Below, piece by piece: positions 44,775-53,585 of a stretch of DNA of 64,000 bases. A program made the position numbers and the translations under genes. The notes under the pieces were generated by a model. That model saw only the letters and a program-made list of their open reading frames with translations, did not search any database and had not been told where the DNA came from. Each line of letters begins with the position of its first letter. Positions within the stretch are counted from its first letter, which is position 1. The stretch lies in contig CAZTGC010000001.1 of NCBI GenBank assembly GCA_964612975.1, positions 62,001-126,000 on the forward strand. The letters are read 5' to 3'. This DNA comes from NZ13-RE01 sp964612975. GTDB taxonomy: Bacteria; Dictyoglomota; Dictyoglomia; Dictyoglomales; Dictyoglomaceae.

Positions 44775-46028
44775 ATGAAGAGTAAATTAATAGTTCTCCT
44801 TATCTTAATTTTCCTCTTTGTTCCTGTTTACACCTATGCCGTGGAATTCTCTCTTAATCCTCTTTTACCCTTGGCAAAGGATCCAAGAGTCCTTGGAATG
44901 TCAGGAGCAATGGCTGCATTGGGAGATTCCCCCACAGCTGCAATTTTTAATCCTGCATTAATGGGGGAATATAATAGTTTCTCCTTAAAGGCAGGATTTG
45001 GCTTTCGGCCAGTGGATGAGGCAGAATGGAACAATTTTAACAAAATAATAGATATGATAGGACAAGAAGAACCACCAGATGATGCCGTATATTTTGATGG
45101 TTTTTTAACAGGATATGCAAACTTGGGAATTGGAAGATTGGGACTCACAGTTTGGGGAGATGCAAATTTGAATGTTGATTATTATAAATATACTAATTAT
45201 AACCCACAGAATCCTCAAGATGTTTTTGTAGATGGAGATATATGCTTTTATGCTCCTTTAAATCTAAGTGGTGCATTAACCTTGGGAATTCCTATTTTTA
45301 ATATGGGAAATACTAAACTGAATATTGGAGCAAACTTAAGATTAAACGTTTTTGCAGAGGAACATCAATTTATACAGGCTTATGCAACTTATGAGGGTCT
45401 ACAAGGAGACTATGATCAACAAAACAATTATATTAGCAGGGGATATAATAGATGGAACATCAAAAACTGGGCAATTGATCTTGGAGCTTGGTTAAAGCTT
45501 TCAGAAAATTTTGCCCTGGGAATCTCTGCCAAAAATGTATATGCAAGATGGATTGGTGGAGAATATAGCTGGGAATATGAAGAAGGATATTTTGAAGCTA
45601 GTGATGATAACGGGAATTTAGTAATAGAAAAAAGATCTCGTGATTACGACTCAGTATCGGGTTCTATTCCTCCAGAAGATATAGAAGTAGAATTTGGTAT
45701 CCCAGAACTTACCCTTAAAGCAGGAGCCCTATTAAAACTTCCAATCCTTTCCACAAGAGTTGCCTTTGATGTGGATTTAAATAAAAACTTCCAACCTACC
45801 TTTTATAGATTAGGAGTGGAACAACCACTATTATTCTTTATGGTAAGAGGTGGAGCAATATTAGATACCAATTTCGAACCATTATATTACACCCTTGGTG
45901 CGGGAATAAGTCTCTTAATTTTAAGGGTTGATGTAGGATTAGGGTACCAAGCTTCCGGTTCCTTTGTGGAAACAATTCAGAATACTATGCCATTAGTTGC
46001 TTCTTTCTCTGGCTCCATTCAATTCTAA
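44775..46028 (+). CDS. Secreted beta-barrel-like (PorV/TraF/FadL-type) outer membrane protein
   Basis: 417 residues with a clear signal peptide (about 1-22, ending VYTYA-VEF). The mature start has RVLGMSGAMAALGDSPTAAIFNPAL, the typical opening of PorV/TraF-like barrels. Alternating aromatic/polar strands run to the last residue Phe (SGSIQF), a usual outer-membrane barrel end. No known substrate. The divergent neighbour is the hsp20-lon operon, with a CRP-type palindrome in between. It is monocistronic and followed by a hairpin. The family call is by pattern only. Confidence 0.75.
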   Translation: MKSKLIVLLILIFLFVPVYTYAVEFSLNPLLPLAKDPRVLGMSGAMAALGDSPTAAIFNPALMGEYNSFSLKAGFGFRPVDEAEWNNFNKIIDMIGQEEPPDDAVYFDGFLTGYANLGIGRLGLTVWGDANLNVDYYKYTNYNPQNPQDVFVDGDICFYAPLNLSGALTLGIPIFNMGNTKLNIGANLRLNVFAEEHQFIQAYATYEGLQGDYDQQNNYISRGYNRWNIKNWAIDLGAWLKLSENFALGISAKNVYARWIGGEYSWEYEEGYFEASDDNGNLVIEKRSRDYDSVSGSIPPEDIEVEFGIPELTLKAGALLKLPILSTRVAFDVDLNKNFQPTFYRLGVEQPLLFFMVRGGAILDTNFEPLYYTLGAGISLLILRVDVGLGYQASGSFVETIQNTMPLVASFSGSIQF

Positions 46029-46039
46029 TAATCTAAAGG

Positions 46040-46071
46040 GAGGGGCCGGTTTTACCCCCTTCCGGTCCCTC
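46040..46071. terminator. Hairpin between the beta-barrel and ArsR-type genes
   Basis: GAGGGGCCGG (46040-46049) pairs with CCGGTCCCTC (46062-46071), one G-T pair, loop of 12 bases, in an AT-rich setting between converging genes. T tracts are weak. Confidence 0.65.
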
Positions 46072-46084
46072 TTCAAAAAATAAA

Positions 46085-46399
46085 TTATTTTACTGGTGTT
46101 CTATAGCGAATTTTATAAATTAATTTTAATAGTTCTATCACATCATCACTGGCAAGGGAATAATATACATTTTGTCCACTTCTTCTTTTCTTCAAAAGAC
46201 CTAAATTATAAAGATCTTTCAAATTCTGAGAAGTATTTGCAAAAGATGCATTAACCTCTTTTGCAATTTCTCCCGCACTTTTCTCGCCATTGGAGAGGGT
46301 ACAAAGAATGTGGACTCTCACAGAGCTTGAAAGAGACTTAAAAATATCTGCAAGGCCTTCGCATTCTTCGGATGTTAAAAACTTCTTATCCTTATTCAT
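46085..46399 (-). CDS. ArsR/SmtB family transcription regulator
   Basis: 104 residues with one winged helix. ADIFKSLSSSVRVHILCTLSNGEKSAGEIAKEV, NASFANTSQNLKDLYNLGLL and KRRSGQNVYYSLASDDVIELL follow the ArsR pattern. The ELCVC-type metal site of ArsR/SmtB is not evident (HILCTLSNGE has one Cys), so it may respond to redox or a non-metal signal. Its target is unknown; autoregulation is usual in the family. It has its own promoter immediately after the GNAT-like gene. Confidence 0.88.
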   Translation of the reverse strand: MNKDKKFLTSEECEGLADIFKSLSSSVRVHILCTLSNGEKSAGEIAKEVNASFANTSQNLKDLYNLGLLKKRRSGQNVYYSLASDDVIELLKLIYKIRYRTPVK

Positions 46400-46444
46400 A
46401 TCCTTTCTGCACCTCTTTTTTATAATTTTTTAGTAACTTTATAT

Positions 46445-46472
46445 AGTATAAGATAAGATAAGTATTTGTCAA
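46445..46472 (-). promoter_or_regulatory. Promoter of the ArsR-type gene
   Basis: On the minus strand TTGACA (46467-46472), 16 bases, TATACT (46445-46450). The spacer contains a repeated CTTAT/ATCTTATCTTA pattern that could be an operator. Confidence 0.6.
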
Positions 46473-46473
46473 G

Positions 46474-47592
46474 CTAAATATCTCTTCCATAAATAGCGAA
46501 TTTTTTATAGGGAATTCCTCCTGCACCCTCTGCTTCTTTACACATCTTTACATTATTTATATTTATTGTAGATCCCTCTGCAAATTCGTAACCTAAGCTT
46601 CTTGCGTACTTTAAAAGTTCAACAAATAAAGCAGCGGGAATGCCCTTTGATTGGTACTCTGGCAAAACAAAGGATAAAAATACTCTTGCTCTATTTATTT
46701 TCCTTTTGTACCATAAAAACTTTAAAAATCCTAAAGGAAATAATCTTCCCATTAATTTCTTAAGAACCTGATTATAATCAGGGATAGTCACTGCAAATCC
46801 TACTGGTTCATCTTTTACCCAAGCAAATTGAATAAAGTTTGGAGGTATAAAATTCTTTAATTCCTTAGCTAAAGAAAGAATTTCTTCTTGGGTTGGAGGA
46901 ATAAGATAATCATATTCCAATGGGATTTCTGCTCTTTCAATAATATATTGTAAGGCTTTAGCTTCTCTTTTAAATTTGGAATAATCTGCAGGTCTTGTTA
47001 TAAATCCAAATTTTTTCTTTGCATACTCAATAACCCTTATGGCATCATCTAAGGGAAGAGATTTTAGATTATATTTGAAGGCCAAGAATACATGATCCCT
47101 TTTAAAGCCATAATTTTCAAAAAAATCTACATAATAAGAAGGATTATAACTTGTATAAATTAAAGGTGGATCCTCAAAATTTTCCACAAGCATTCCCCTA
47201 AAATCATCCCCATTTGTTGGAGAAACAAAGGCCGATACATACTTCATTCCCTTATCTTTTAACCATGATATAGCTGTATCTAATAAGGTAAAGGCTATCT
47301 TTTTATCATTAACACATTCAAAAAGGGTAATGTATCCTTCTTGTTTATTTCTTAGTTTGTTTAATTTTTCATCAATTCCCACAGCCAATCTTCCAACAAC
47401 CTCTGTCCCTTCATAGGCTAAGAAGAAAGTATGGGGACCACTTTGAAAAAGAAGACTTCCTGATCCTTCAATAATCTTCTTCATATCTCTAATTAGTAGA
47501 GGGACCCATAGGGAATCATTTTTATATAATTTGAAGGGAAACATAATAAAATCTTTTTTCTGCCTTTTGCTTTTAACTTCTACGATGTTCAT
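46474..47592 (-). CDS. GNAT-like acyltransferase of unknown substrate
   Basis: 372 residues. An N-terminal half (FFLAYEGTEVVGRLAVGID) and a C-terminal half (FLSFVLPEYQSKGIPAALFVELLKYARSLGYEFAEGSTININN) both have GNAT-type strands, with the acetyl-CoA loop reduced to YQSKGIPA. Proteins of this length and layout are annotated as GNAT N-acetyltransferases with no defined target. It lies 30 bases after rsmG and is probably cotranscribed with it. I do not recognise a more precise function. Confidence 0.7.
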   Translation of the reverse strand: MNIVEVKSKRQKKDFIMFPFKLYKNDSLWVPLLIRDMKKIIEGSGSLLFQSGPHTFFLAYEGTEVVGRLAVGIDEKLNKLRNKQEGYITLFECVNDKKIAFTLLDTAISWLKDKGMKYVSAFVSPTNGDDFRGMLVENFEDPPLIYTSYNPSYYVDFFENYGFKRDHVFLAFKYNLKSLPLDDAIRVIEYAKKKFGFITRPADYSKFKREAKALQYIIERAEIPLEYDYLIPPTQEEILSLAKELKNFIPPNFIQFAWVKDEPVGFAVTIPDYNQVLKKLMGRLFPLGFLKFLWYKRKINRARVFLSFVLPEYQSKGIPAALFVELLKYARSLGYEFAEGSTININNVKMCKEAEGAGGIPYKKFAIYGRDI

Positions 47593-47622
47593 ATATTTTT
47601 TCTCCCTTCTTTAAAAAATAAA

Positions 47623-48360
47623 TTATATCATATCCTTAAGATTTAAAGGTCTTTTTTCCGGTATTCCTGGTCTTCGGGGATAGTTTTTAGGTGTATTCTT
47701 AATTTTTCTAAATATAATAAGTATTCTGTTCCAATCGTTTAACTTAAATCTTATTGCTTTATCCCATCTTGCTCCTAAGATTTCAGAAATCTTAACTGCC
47801 TTTTCCCATTCTGAAAAAACTTTTTCCCCTGTTTGGGCTAAAAAAATTTTATTAATTTTTACAAAGGGTATGGTATATTCTAAAACTATATTAGGTTTTG
47901 CTACTCCCCTTGCTAAAACTAAATCAAAATTTTCTCTATAATTTTCATTTTTGGCAAGATTTTCTGCCCTATCCCAAATAATTTCTACATCTTGTAAGTT
48001 TAAAATATTTGCTAATTCCTTAAGAAATTCTATTTTCCTTTTTTGAGATTCTAATAATGTCAATTTCCAAGAGGGAAAAATTATTTTCAAAGGAATTCCG
48101 GGAAAGCCAGCTCCTGTTCCCACATCAATTACTTTTTCAATTTTTTCTTCTTTAATAGCTAAACTACATGTTAAGGAATCAATAAAATGTTTTAAAATAA
48201 TCTCTTCTTCTTTTTCAATCGATGTTAAATTTACTTTTCTATTCCATAAAATTAGGTTTTCTAAATATTTATAGAACATTTTTTCTTGAGATAAAGATAA
48301 AAAAATCCCAAAATCCTTTAATTTCTCTAAAAGAATTTCAGAGAATTCTTCTCTTTCCAT
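47623..48360 (-). CDS. rsmG: 16S rRNA (guanine527-N7)-methyltransferase
   Basis: 245 residues from the ATG at 48360 (a GTG directly before it at 48363 is possible). It methylates G527 of 16S rRNA with AdoMet. VIDVGTGAGFPGIPLKI is the AdoMet motif, followed by LLESQKRKIEFL and LVLARGVAKPNIVLEY, typical of RsmG/GidB. There is no Shine-Dalgarno. The predicted transcription start falls at 48363, so the mRNA is probably leaderless. Confidence 0.94.
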   Translation of the reverse strand: MEREEFSEILLEKLKDFGIFLSLSQEKMFYKYLENLILWNRKVNLTSIEKEEEIILKHFIDSLTCSLAIKEEKIEKVIDVGTGAGFPGIPLKIIFPSWKLTLLESQKRKIEFLKELANILNLQDVEIIWDRAENLAKNENYRENFDLVLARGVAKPNIVLEYTIPFVKINKIFLAQTGEKVFSEWEKAVKISEILGARWDKAIRFKLNDWNRILIIFRKIKNTPKNYPRRPGIPEKRPLNLKDMI

Positions 48361-48369
48361 CACTTTTTC

Positions 48370-48398
48370 AGTCTAAAAAAAATAAAAATAGTTGTCAA
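48370..48398 (-). promoter_or_regulatory. Promoter of rsmG
   Basis: On the minus strand TTGACA (48393-48398), 17 bases, TAGACT (48370-48375). It shares an inverted repeat with the his promoter: TGTCAAGGA (48393-48401) and TCCTTGACA (48414-48422). Confidence 0.6.
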
Positions 48399-48416
48399 GG
48401 AAGAAAAATTTTATCC

Positions 48417-48444
48417 TTGACAGGAAATTTTTTTAGTTTATAAT
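48417..48444 (+). promoter_or_regulatory. Promoter of the his operon
   Basis: TTGACA (48417-48422), 16 bases, TATAAT (48439-48444). The start should be near 48451, with a 36-base leader to the hisZ ATG at 48487; there is no room for a histidine leader peptide or T-box. Confidence 0.8.
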
Positions 48445-48486
48445 TTAACTCATTAATGCTTTAAAGTGTTAAAGAAAAGGAAAGAT

Positions 48487-49476
48487 ATGATTGAGAAGAT
48501 TATAAGAAATGTCTTAGAAGAGTGGGGATATGAAGAAATTAAGGTTCCAATTTTAGGGGAGCTTTCTCTCTGGAAAGAAAATAATATTGTAAAAATCATA
48601 GATGGAACAGGAAGGATCTTTGCGCTAAGACCTGAGATTACTTCTTTAGTAATTCAAAAAATAAGTTATGATAAAACTCCTGTTCGGGTATATTATATGG
48701 GGCCAATTTTTTCCTTAGAAAATGGCATAGTTAAAGAAAATTTTCAAATTGGATGGGAACTTATTAATCCTCAGGATGAATGGAGAGATATTGAGGGATT
48801 AAGTATAATTTTTGATATTCTCTCAAAATTAAATATAGAAGAATTCATTGTAGAAATAAATAGCACGGAAGTTTGGGAAAATATTTGGAAGGACTTTGAA
48901 GGGGAAAAAATTGATAAATTAAGAAAATATTTGATAAAAAGAGATTATGTAAGTTTAATTGATGAGATTTCACTAGAAAAAAGGGAAATGATTGAAGATA
49001 TTAAAAGTTTAATCTTTTATCCCAAGCGCGAAATTAGAAATTTAGAATTAAAATCTGAAATAGAAAAATTATATGATCTTAAAAGAAAGCTTGAGGAGAT
49101 TGGGATAGATAGAAATAAGATTGTTATCTCTCCTTTATTATTTAGACCCTTCAATTACTATAATGGCTTAATCTTTCAGTTTTATCTGAAGAATTTAAAA
49201 ACCCCCTTAGGGGGAGGAGGAAGTTATATTCAATATAATAAAAAGGGAGAAAGAATCTTTGGAGTTGGATTTGCCTTTATAGAGGAGAAGTTAACTTCTG
49301 TATTGAGTGATCTCAATAATAATATAAAGATATTTATAGGGAATAAAGAGAAGTATGTAGAATATTACGAAATATTGGTAGAAGAAAGAAAAAAGGGAAA
49401 TAAAGCAGTTTTTATTCCCTACTCCGAGGATCTAAATATAGTTAGATTAAAGGGAGAGGTTAAATTTTTAGAATGA
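48487..49476 (+). CDS. hisZ: ATP phosphoribosyltransferase regulatory subunit
   Basis: 329 residues from the ATG at 48487, which follows AAAAGGAAAG; a GTG at 48466 would add seven basic residues and has no Shine-Dalgarno. HisZ is a HisRS-like protein without aminoacylation that activates the short form of HisG. WGYEEIKVPILGEL, RIFALRPEITSLV and FNYYNGLIFQFYLK match the HisRS-like core. Its place before the short hisG fits. No anticodon-binding domain is seen. Confidence 0.9.
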   Translation: MIEKIIRNVLEEWGYEEIKVPILGELSLWKENNIVKIIDGTGRIFALRPEITSLVIQKISYDKTPVRVYYMGPIFSLENGIVKENFQIGWELINPQDEWRDIEGLSIIFDILSKLNIEEFIVEINSTEVWENIWKDFEGEKIDKLRKYLIKRDYVSLIDEISLEKREMIEDIKSLIFYPKREIRNLELKSEIEKLYDLKRKLEEIGIDRNKIVISPLLFRPFNYYNGLIFQFYLKNLKTPLGGGGSYIQYNKKGERIFGVGFAFIEEKLTSVLSDLNNNIKIFIGNKEKYVEYYEILVEERKKGNKAVFIPYSEDLNIVRLKGEVKFLE

Positions 49477-50120
49477 ATTTAAAAATAGCTATCCCAACGG
49501 GAAGATTATTTGATGAAGGTCTGAATTTTTTAAGAAATTTTGACAAGAGTTTACCTGAACCCTCTCAGGTATCTCGAAAATTAATATTTAAAGGGGACAA
49601 ATTTGAGATACTCTTAGTTAAACCATTAGACATTCCCACTTATGTGGAGGAAAAAATTACTGATTTAGGAATTGTGGGAAGAGATATTATAGAAGAGAAG
49701 ATGAACAAAGTCGCAATTTTAAGGAGATTAAATTTTGGAAAATGTAAAATGGTTATAGCAAGTTATCCTCACTGGGAATTATCAAGGGATGAGACAATAT
49801 ACGTTTCCACAAAGTATCCCAATACTGCTGAGAAATATTTAAAAGAAATTTGGAAAGGAATTAATTTTAAAATCGTAAAATTAAACGGCTCTGTAGAACT
49901 TGCTCCTTTAGTGAAAATTTCTTCATGTATTTTAGATTTAGTAGAAACTGGAAACACATTGAGAGAAAATAACTTAGTTATAAAAGAAGTTCTCTTTGAA
50001 TCATCAGCATATCTAATTGCAAATGAGGTCAGTTTTGTGTGGAAAAAATCTGAGATTTTGGAATTTTTAGATCAGATAGAATATTTGGAGGGAGGATATG
50101 ATAAAGGTAATAACCTATGA
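49473..50120 (+). CDS. hisG: ATP phosphoribosyltransferase, short form
   Basis: 215 residues, the HisZ-dependent short form lacking the C-terminal histidine-binding domain. It starts histidine synthesis from ATP and PRPP. IAIPTGRLFDEGLNFL, LGIVGRDIIEE and the PRPP loop LVETGNTLRENNL are present. It overlaps hisZ by 4 bases and hisD by 23. Feedback control should act through the HisZ-HisG complex. Confidence 0.95.
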   Translation: MNLKIAIPTGRLFDEGLNFLRNFDKSLPEPSQVSRKLIFKGDKFEILLVKPLDIPTYVEEKITDLGIVGRDIIEEKMNKVAILRRLNFGKCKMVIASYPHWELSRDETIYVSTKYPNTAEKYLKEIWKGINFKIVKLNGSVELAPLVKISSCILDLVETGNTLRENNLVIKEVLFESSAYLIANEVSFVWKKSEILEFLDQIEYLEGGYDKGNNL

Positions 50121-51384
50121 GGAATTTAAAAGAAGTAATATAAAAGAGGTAATTAAAGAAGAGGAAGAAAAAATTGAAGAAGAATTAAGAGGTATATTAA
50201 GGGAGGTTAAAGAGAAAAGGGATAAAGCTCTTTTGGAATTAACAAGGAAATTTGATGGTATAGATTTGGGTAATAGGGGCTTTAAATTGAATTTAAAAGA
50301 GGTAAGTTTTGAAGAACAAAAGTTTAGTGAGGATTTTAAAAGGGCAATAAGAGAAATGGTAAAAAGAGTTGAAGAATATTATAATAGGGAAATTATAAAC
50401 TCCTGGTTTTTTATAAATGATGATGGAAGTATATTGGGACAAATCTTGAAGCCGGTGGAGAAGGTTGGAATATATGTTCCAGGAGGAAGGGCAAGTTATC
50501 CTTCATCAATTGTGATGTCTGTTATTCCAGCAAGGATTGCAGGGGTAAAGGAGATTTATATGGCAACTCCTCCAAGAGAAAGATATAATGAAAGTTTTTT
50601 ATATACTTTGAAAATTTTAAATATAAATGAGATTTTTACTATAGGCGGAGCACAAGCTATTTTTGCCTTTGCATATGGAACAGAGTCAATTCCAAAGGTA
50701 GATTTAATTGTAGGTCCGGGGAATATATATGTTGCTATTGCAAAAAAATTAGTGTTTGGAGATGTGGGAATAGATGGAATAAATGGTCCCAGTGAGGTTG
50801 CTATCTGGATAAAGGATAGGGAATTTGATATTCAGAAAATTATTTGCGATTTTTTAGCTCAGATAGAACATTCCCCTAAGGATAGGGGATGGATAATATT
50901 AGAAGAAAGAGATAAAATACCATTAATTTTAGAGGAAATAGAGAGGGAGATAAAAAGCTCTACTCGTAGAGAATATATTGAGAATTCTTTGAAAAATAGC
51001 TTTATTATTATAGCTAAAGAGATGGAAGCAATAGATATAATAAATGAGATAGGTCCAGAACATTTAGAGATAATATGTATAGATGCAGAAAAATATCTTC
51101 CCTTTATTAGAAATGCAGGTGCTATTTTCATTAATCATTCTTCAATTTTTGGTGATTTTATTGCAGGTCCCAGTCACATTTTACCCACAGGGGGGAGAGC
51201 TATATTCTCATCGGGTTTATGTGTAAATACATTTATAAAGAGAATAAGTTTTGTAAAATTAAGTGAAAAAGATATTAAAAATATCTTTATTTTGGGAAGT
51301 ATTATCGCTAAGGAAGAAGGATTTCCTATGCATGAGAAAAGTTTAAAAAATTATGGAGATTTAAAATGTGGAAAGATGTTATAA
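50098..51384 (+). CDS. hisD: Histidinol dehydrogenase
   Basis: 428 residues. It carries out the last two oxidations to histidine. VEKVGIYVPGGRASYPSSIVM, IGGAQAIFAFAYGTESIPKV, VDLIVGPGNIYVAIAKK and GPEHLEI are intact, as are the zinc-site residues in the HSPKDRG area. The ATG lies inside hisG with GGAGGAT just upstream, and the end overlaps hisC by 19 bases. Confidence 0.95.
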   Translation: MIKVITYEEFKRSNIKEVIKEEEEKIEEELRGILREVKEKRDKALLELTRKFDGIDLGNRGFKLNLKEVSFEEQKFSEDFKRAIREMVKRVEEYYNREIINSWFFINDDGSILGQILKPVEKVGIYVPGGRASYPSSIVMSVIPARIAGVKEIYMATPPRERYNESFLYTLKILNINEIFTIGGAQAIFAFAYGTESIPKVDLIVGPGNIYVAIAKKLVFGDVGIDGINGPSEVAIWIKDREFDIQKIICDFLAQIEHSPKDRGWIILEERDKIPLILEEIEREIKSSTRREYIENSLKNSFIIIAKEMEAIDIINEIGPEHLEIICIDAEKYLPFIRNAGAIFINHSSIFGDFIAGPSHILPTGGRAIFSSGLCVNTFIKRISFVKLSEKDIKNIFILGSIIAKEEGFPMHEKSLKNYGDLKCGKML

Positions 51385-52430
51385 AGAGTAAATATAAGGG
51401 ATATAAAGTGGAAGTTAAAGAATTGCCTATATGCCTTGCAAGGAATGAAAATCCATATGATTTACCTGAAGAGGTAAAAAGGGAAATTCTCGAGAGACTA
51501 AGGACTACTCCCTGGAATAGATATCCTGACAGTAGGGCAGTAAGTTTAAGAAAGGCTTTAGCAAGATTCATAGAGCTTGGAGAAGAATATTTTCTTTTTG
51601 GGGATGGTTCAGGAGAGGTGATAAGTATACTTGCAAATGCTCTTTTAAAGCCAGGAGATAAGGTGATTTTACCTCAACCAACATTTCCTCTTTATTCAAA
51701 AATATTTCTTCAAAGGGATATAAATTTGATAAAAATTACATTAAATAAAGAAGATTTTAGTTTCTCTTGGGAAGATTTTGAAAATTATCTTAATGAAGAT
51801 ATAAAATTAATAGTCTTTTGTAATCCCAATAATCCTACAGGCAATTTGCTCCTGAACTTCGATTATATGGAGAGATTTAGAAATTTTCAAGGTTTTATTC
51901 TTATAGATGAAGCCTATTATGAGTTTTCTGGAATAACCTTTTTAAAGTTTTTAAAAGACTTTCCTAATCTTTTAATCTTAAGAACCTTTTCCAAAGCCTT
52001 TTCCTGTGCAGGAATAAGATTAGGGTATCTTATAGCAAATCCTGAAGTAATAGAATATTTAGAAAACTATAGACTTCCTTTTAATTTAAATATTTTCTCC
52101 CAAATTGCTGGGGAAGTGGTTTTAAAATATTGGGAAGTATTAAAAGAAAAGATTAATATTATAAAGAAACAGAGGGAATATTTATATAAGGAATTAATGA
52201 AAATTCCCAATATAAAGATTTATCCTTCAAGTACTAATTTTCTTCTAATAAGAAGCATTCTAAAGGAAGACATAGAAAAATTCTTAAATCAGAATGGAAT
52301 TGCTATAAGAGATTTTAGCAAGGAAATACTCTTAGAAAATACTATTAGGGTTACAGTGGGAAATGAATATGAGAACAAAAAATTTTTAAACTGTTTATAT
52401 GAGGTGCTAAATGAGAAGAACAGAAGTTGA
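51366..52430 (+). CDS. hisC: Histidinol-phosphate aminotransferase
   Basis: 354 residues, a fold-type I PLP enzyme. The PLP lysine is in RTFSKAFSCAGIRLGYLIA; FCNPNNPTGNLL and FILIDEAYYEF are typical. It transfers an amino group from glutamate to imidazole acetol phosphate. It overlaps hisD and hisB at its two ends (19 and 20 bases), which supports coupled translation. Confidence 0.94.
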   Translation: MWKDVIKSKYKGYKVEVKELPICLARNENPYDLPEEVKREILERLRTTPWNRYPDSRAVSLRKALARFIELGEEYFLFGDGSGEVISILANALLKPGDKVILPQPTFPLYSKIFLQRDINLIKITLNKEDFSFSWEDFENYLNEDIKLIVFCNPNNPTGNLLLNFDYMERFRNFQGFILIDEAYYEFSGITFLKFLKDFPNLLILRTFSKAFSCAGIRLGYLIANPEVIEYLENYRLPFNLNIFSQIAGEVVLKYWEVLKEKINIIKKQREYLYKELMKIPNIKIYPSSTNFLLIRSILKEDIEKFLNQNGIAIRDFSKEILLENTIRVTVGNEYENKKFLNCLYEVLNEKNRS

Positions 52431-52971
52431 AAGGGAAACAAAGGAAACAAAAATAAAGATAATTTTAGATTTAGATGGAGAGGGAAAATTAAAAGGGAAA
52501 ATTCCTATTCCCTATTGGAGACATCTTTTGGAAGCTCTTGTATTTTATTCTTCCTTTGATTTAGAGGTTTATGCAGAAGGAGATATTGAGGTTGATGAGC
52601 ATCATCTTGTAGAGGATTTAGGTTTAACTATAGGAATGGCCTTAAAAGATGCGTTGTCTAATACTAATTTCAAAAGATTTTCCCACCAAATACTTCCTAT
52701 GGATGAGGCCTTAGTTTTAGTAGCAATTGATATTAGTGGAAGACCTTATTTAGAATGGAGAGAAAATATTAAAAGGGATGGACATGATTTAATAAAGGAA
52801 TTTTTAAAGGCTTTTGTAAACGAGTCTAAGATAACATTACATATCAATATCATTTCAGGAGAGAATTTGCATCATATTCAGGAAGCAATATTTAAAGCTT
52901 TAGGTTTATCTTTAAAAGAAGCAACACGAATTGAAGAAAGAATATCTTCAACTAAGGGTAAAATATTATGA
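52411..52971 (+). CDS. hisB: Imidazoleglycerol-phosphate dehydratase
   Basis: 186 residues, the monofunctional dehydratase without a histidinol phosphatase domain. VDEHHLVEDLGLTIGMALKDAL and FKALGLSLKEATRIEERISSTKGKIL hold the metal-binding His/Glu pattern. Histidinol phosphatase must be encoded elsewhere; I see none in this window. It overlaps hisH by 4 bases. Confidence 0.94.
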   Translation: MRRTEVERETKETKIKIILDLDGEGKLKGKIPIPYWRHLLEALVFYSSFDLEVYAEGDIEVDEHHLVEDLGLTIGMALKDALSNTNFKRFSHQILPMDEALVLVAIDISGRPYLEWRENIKRDGHDLIKEFLKAFVNESKITLHINIISGENLHHIQEAIFKALGLSLKEATRIEERISSTKGKIL

Positions 52972-53585
52972 TAGTAGTAATTGATTACGGCGGAGGAAAT
53001 CTTTTTAGCATATTAAAAGCCTTAGATTTTTTAAATGTAAAGGCAGTAGTATCATCAGACCCAAAGGTATGGGAAAAGGGAAGGGCATTAATATTTCCAG
53101 GACAGGGAAACTTCTCTCAAGCTATTGATTATTTGAAAGAAGGCAATAAGATGGAAATATTGAAAAACTTAATAAAAATTAAGCCTTTTTTAGGAATATG
53201 TTTGGGTATGCAGATTCTTTTTGAGGAGAGCGAGGAGGCATTAGGTAAGGAGGGTTTTAATATTTTTTTAGGAAAGGTATTAAGATTAAAAAGTAAAAAA
53301 TTGCCTCATTTAGGATGGAATCAAGTAGAAATATTAAAGGATTCAATTCTTTTTAAAGATATTAAGGATAATTCTTTTTTTTATTTTGTCCATTCCTTTT
53401 ATGTTGATGTTATGGATAAGAATATTATTGTTGGAGAAACCTTCTATGAAGAAAATTTTCCATCAGTGATTGAAAAAAACTCTATCTTTGGAGTTCAATT
53501 TCATCCTGAAAAAAGTAGTTTTTGGGGATTAAAACTATTAAGGAATTTCTTAGATTATGCCTATGATTATTCTTCCTGCTATTGA
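52968..53585 (+). CDS. hisH: Imidazole glycerol phosphate synthase, glutaminase subunit
   Basis: 205 residues, a class I glutamine amidotransferase. The nucleophile Cys is in FLGICLGMQILFE; the His-Glu pair is in FGVQFHPEKS. It supplies ammonia to HisF. The last codons (about 29 bases) overlap the hisA start. Confidence 0.94.
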   Translation: MIVVIDYGGGNLFSILKALDFLNVKAVVSSDPKVWEKGRALIFPGQGNFSQAIDYLKEGNKMEILKNLIKIKPFLGICLGMQILFEESEEALGKEGFNIFLGKVLRLKSKKLPHLGWNQVEILKDSILFKDIKDNSFFYFVHSFYVDVMDKNIIVGETFYEENFPSVIEKNSIFGVQFHPEKSSFWGLKLLRNFLDYAYDYSSCY

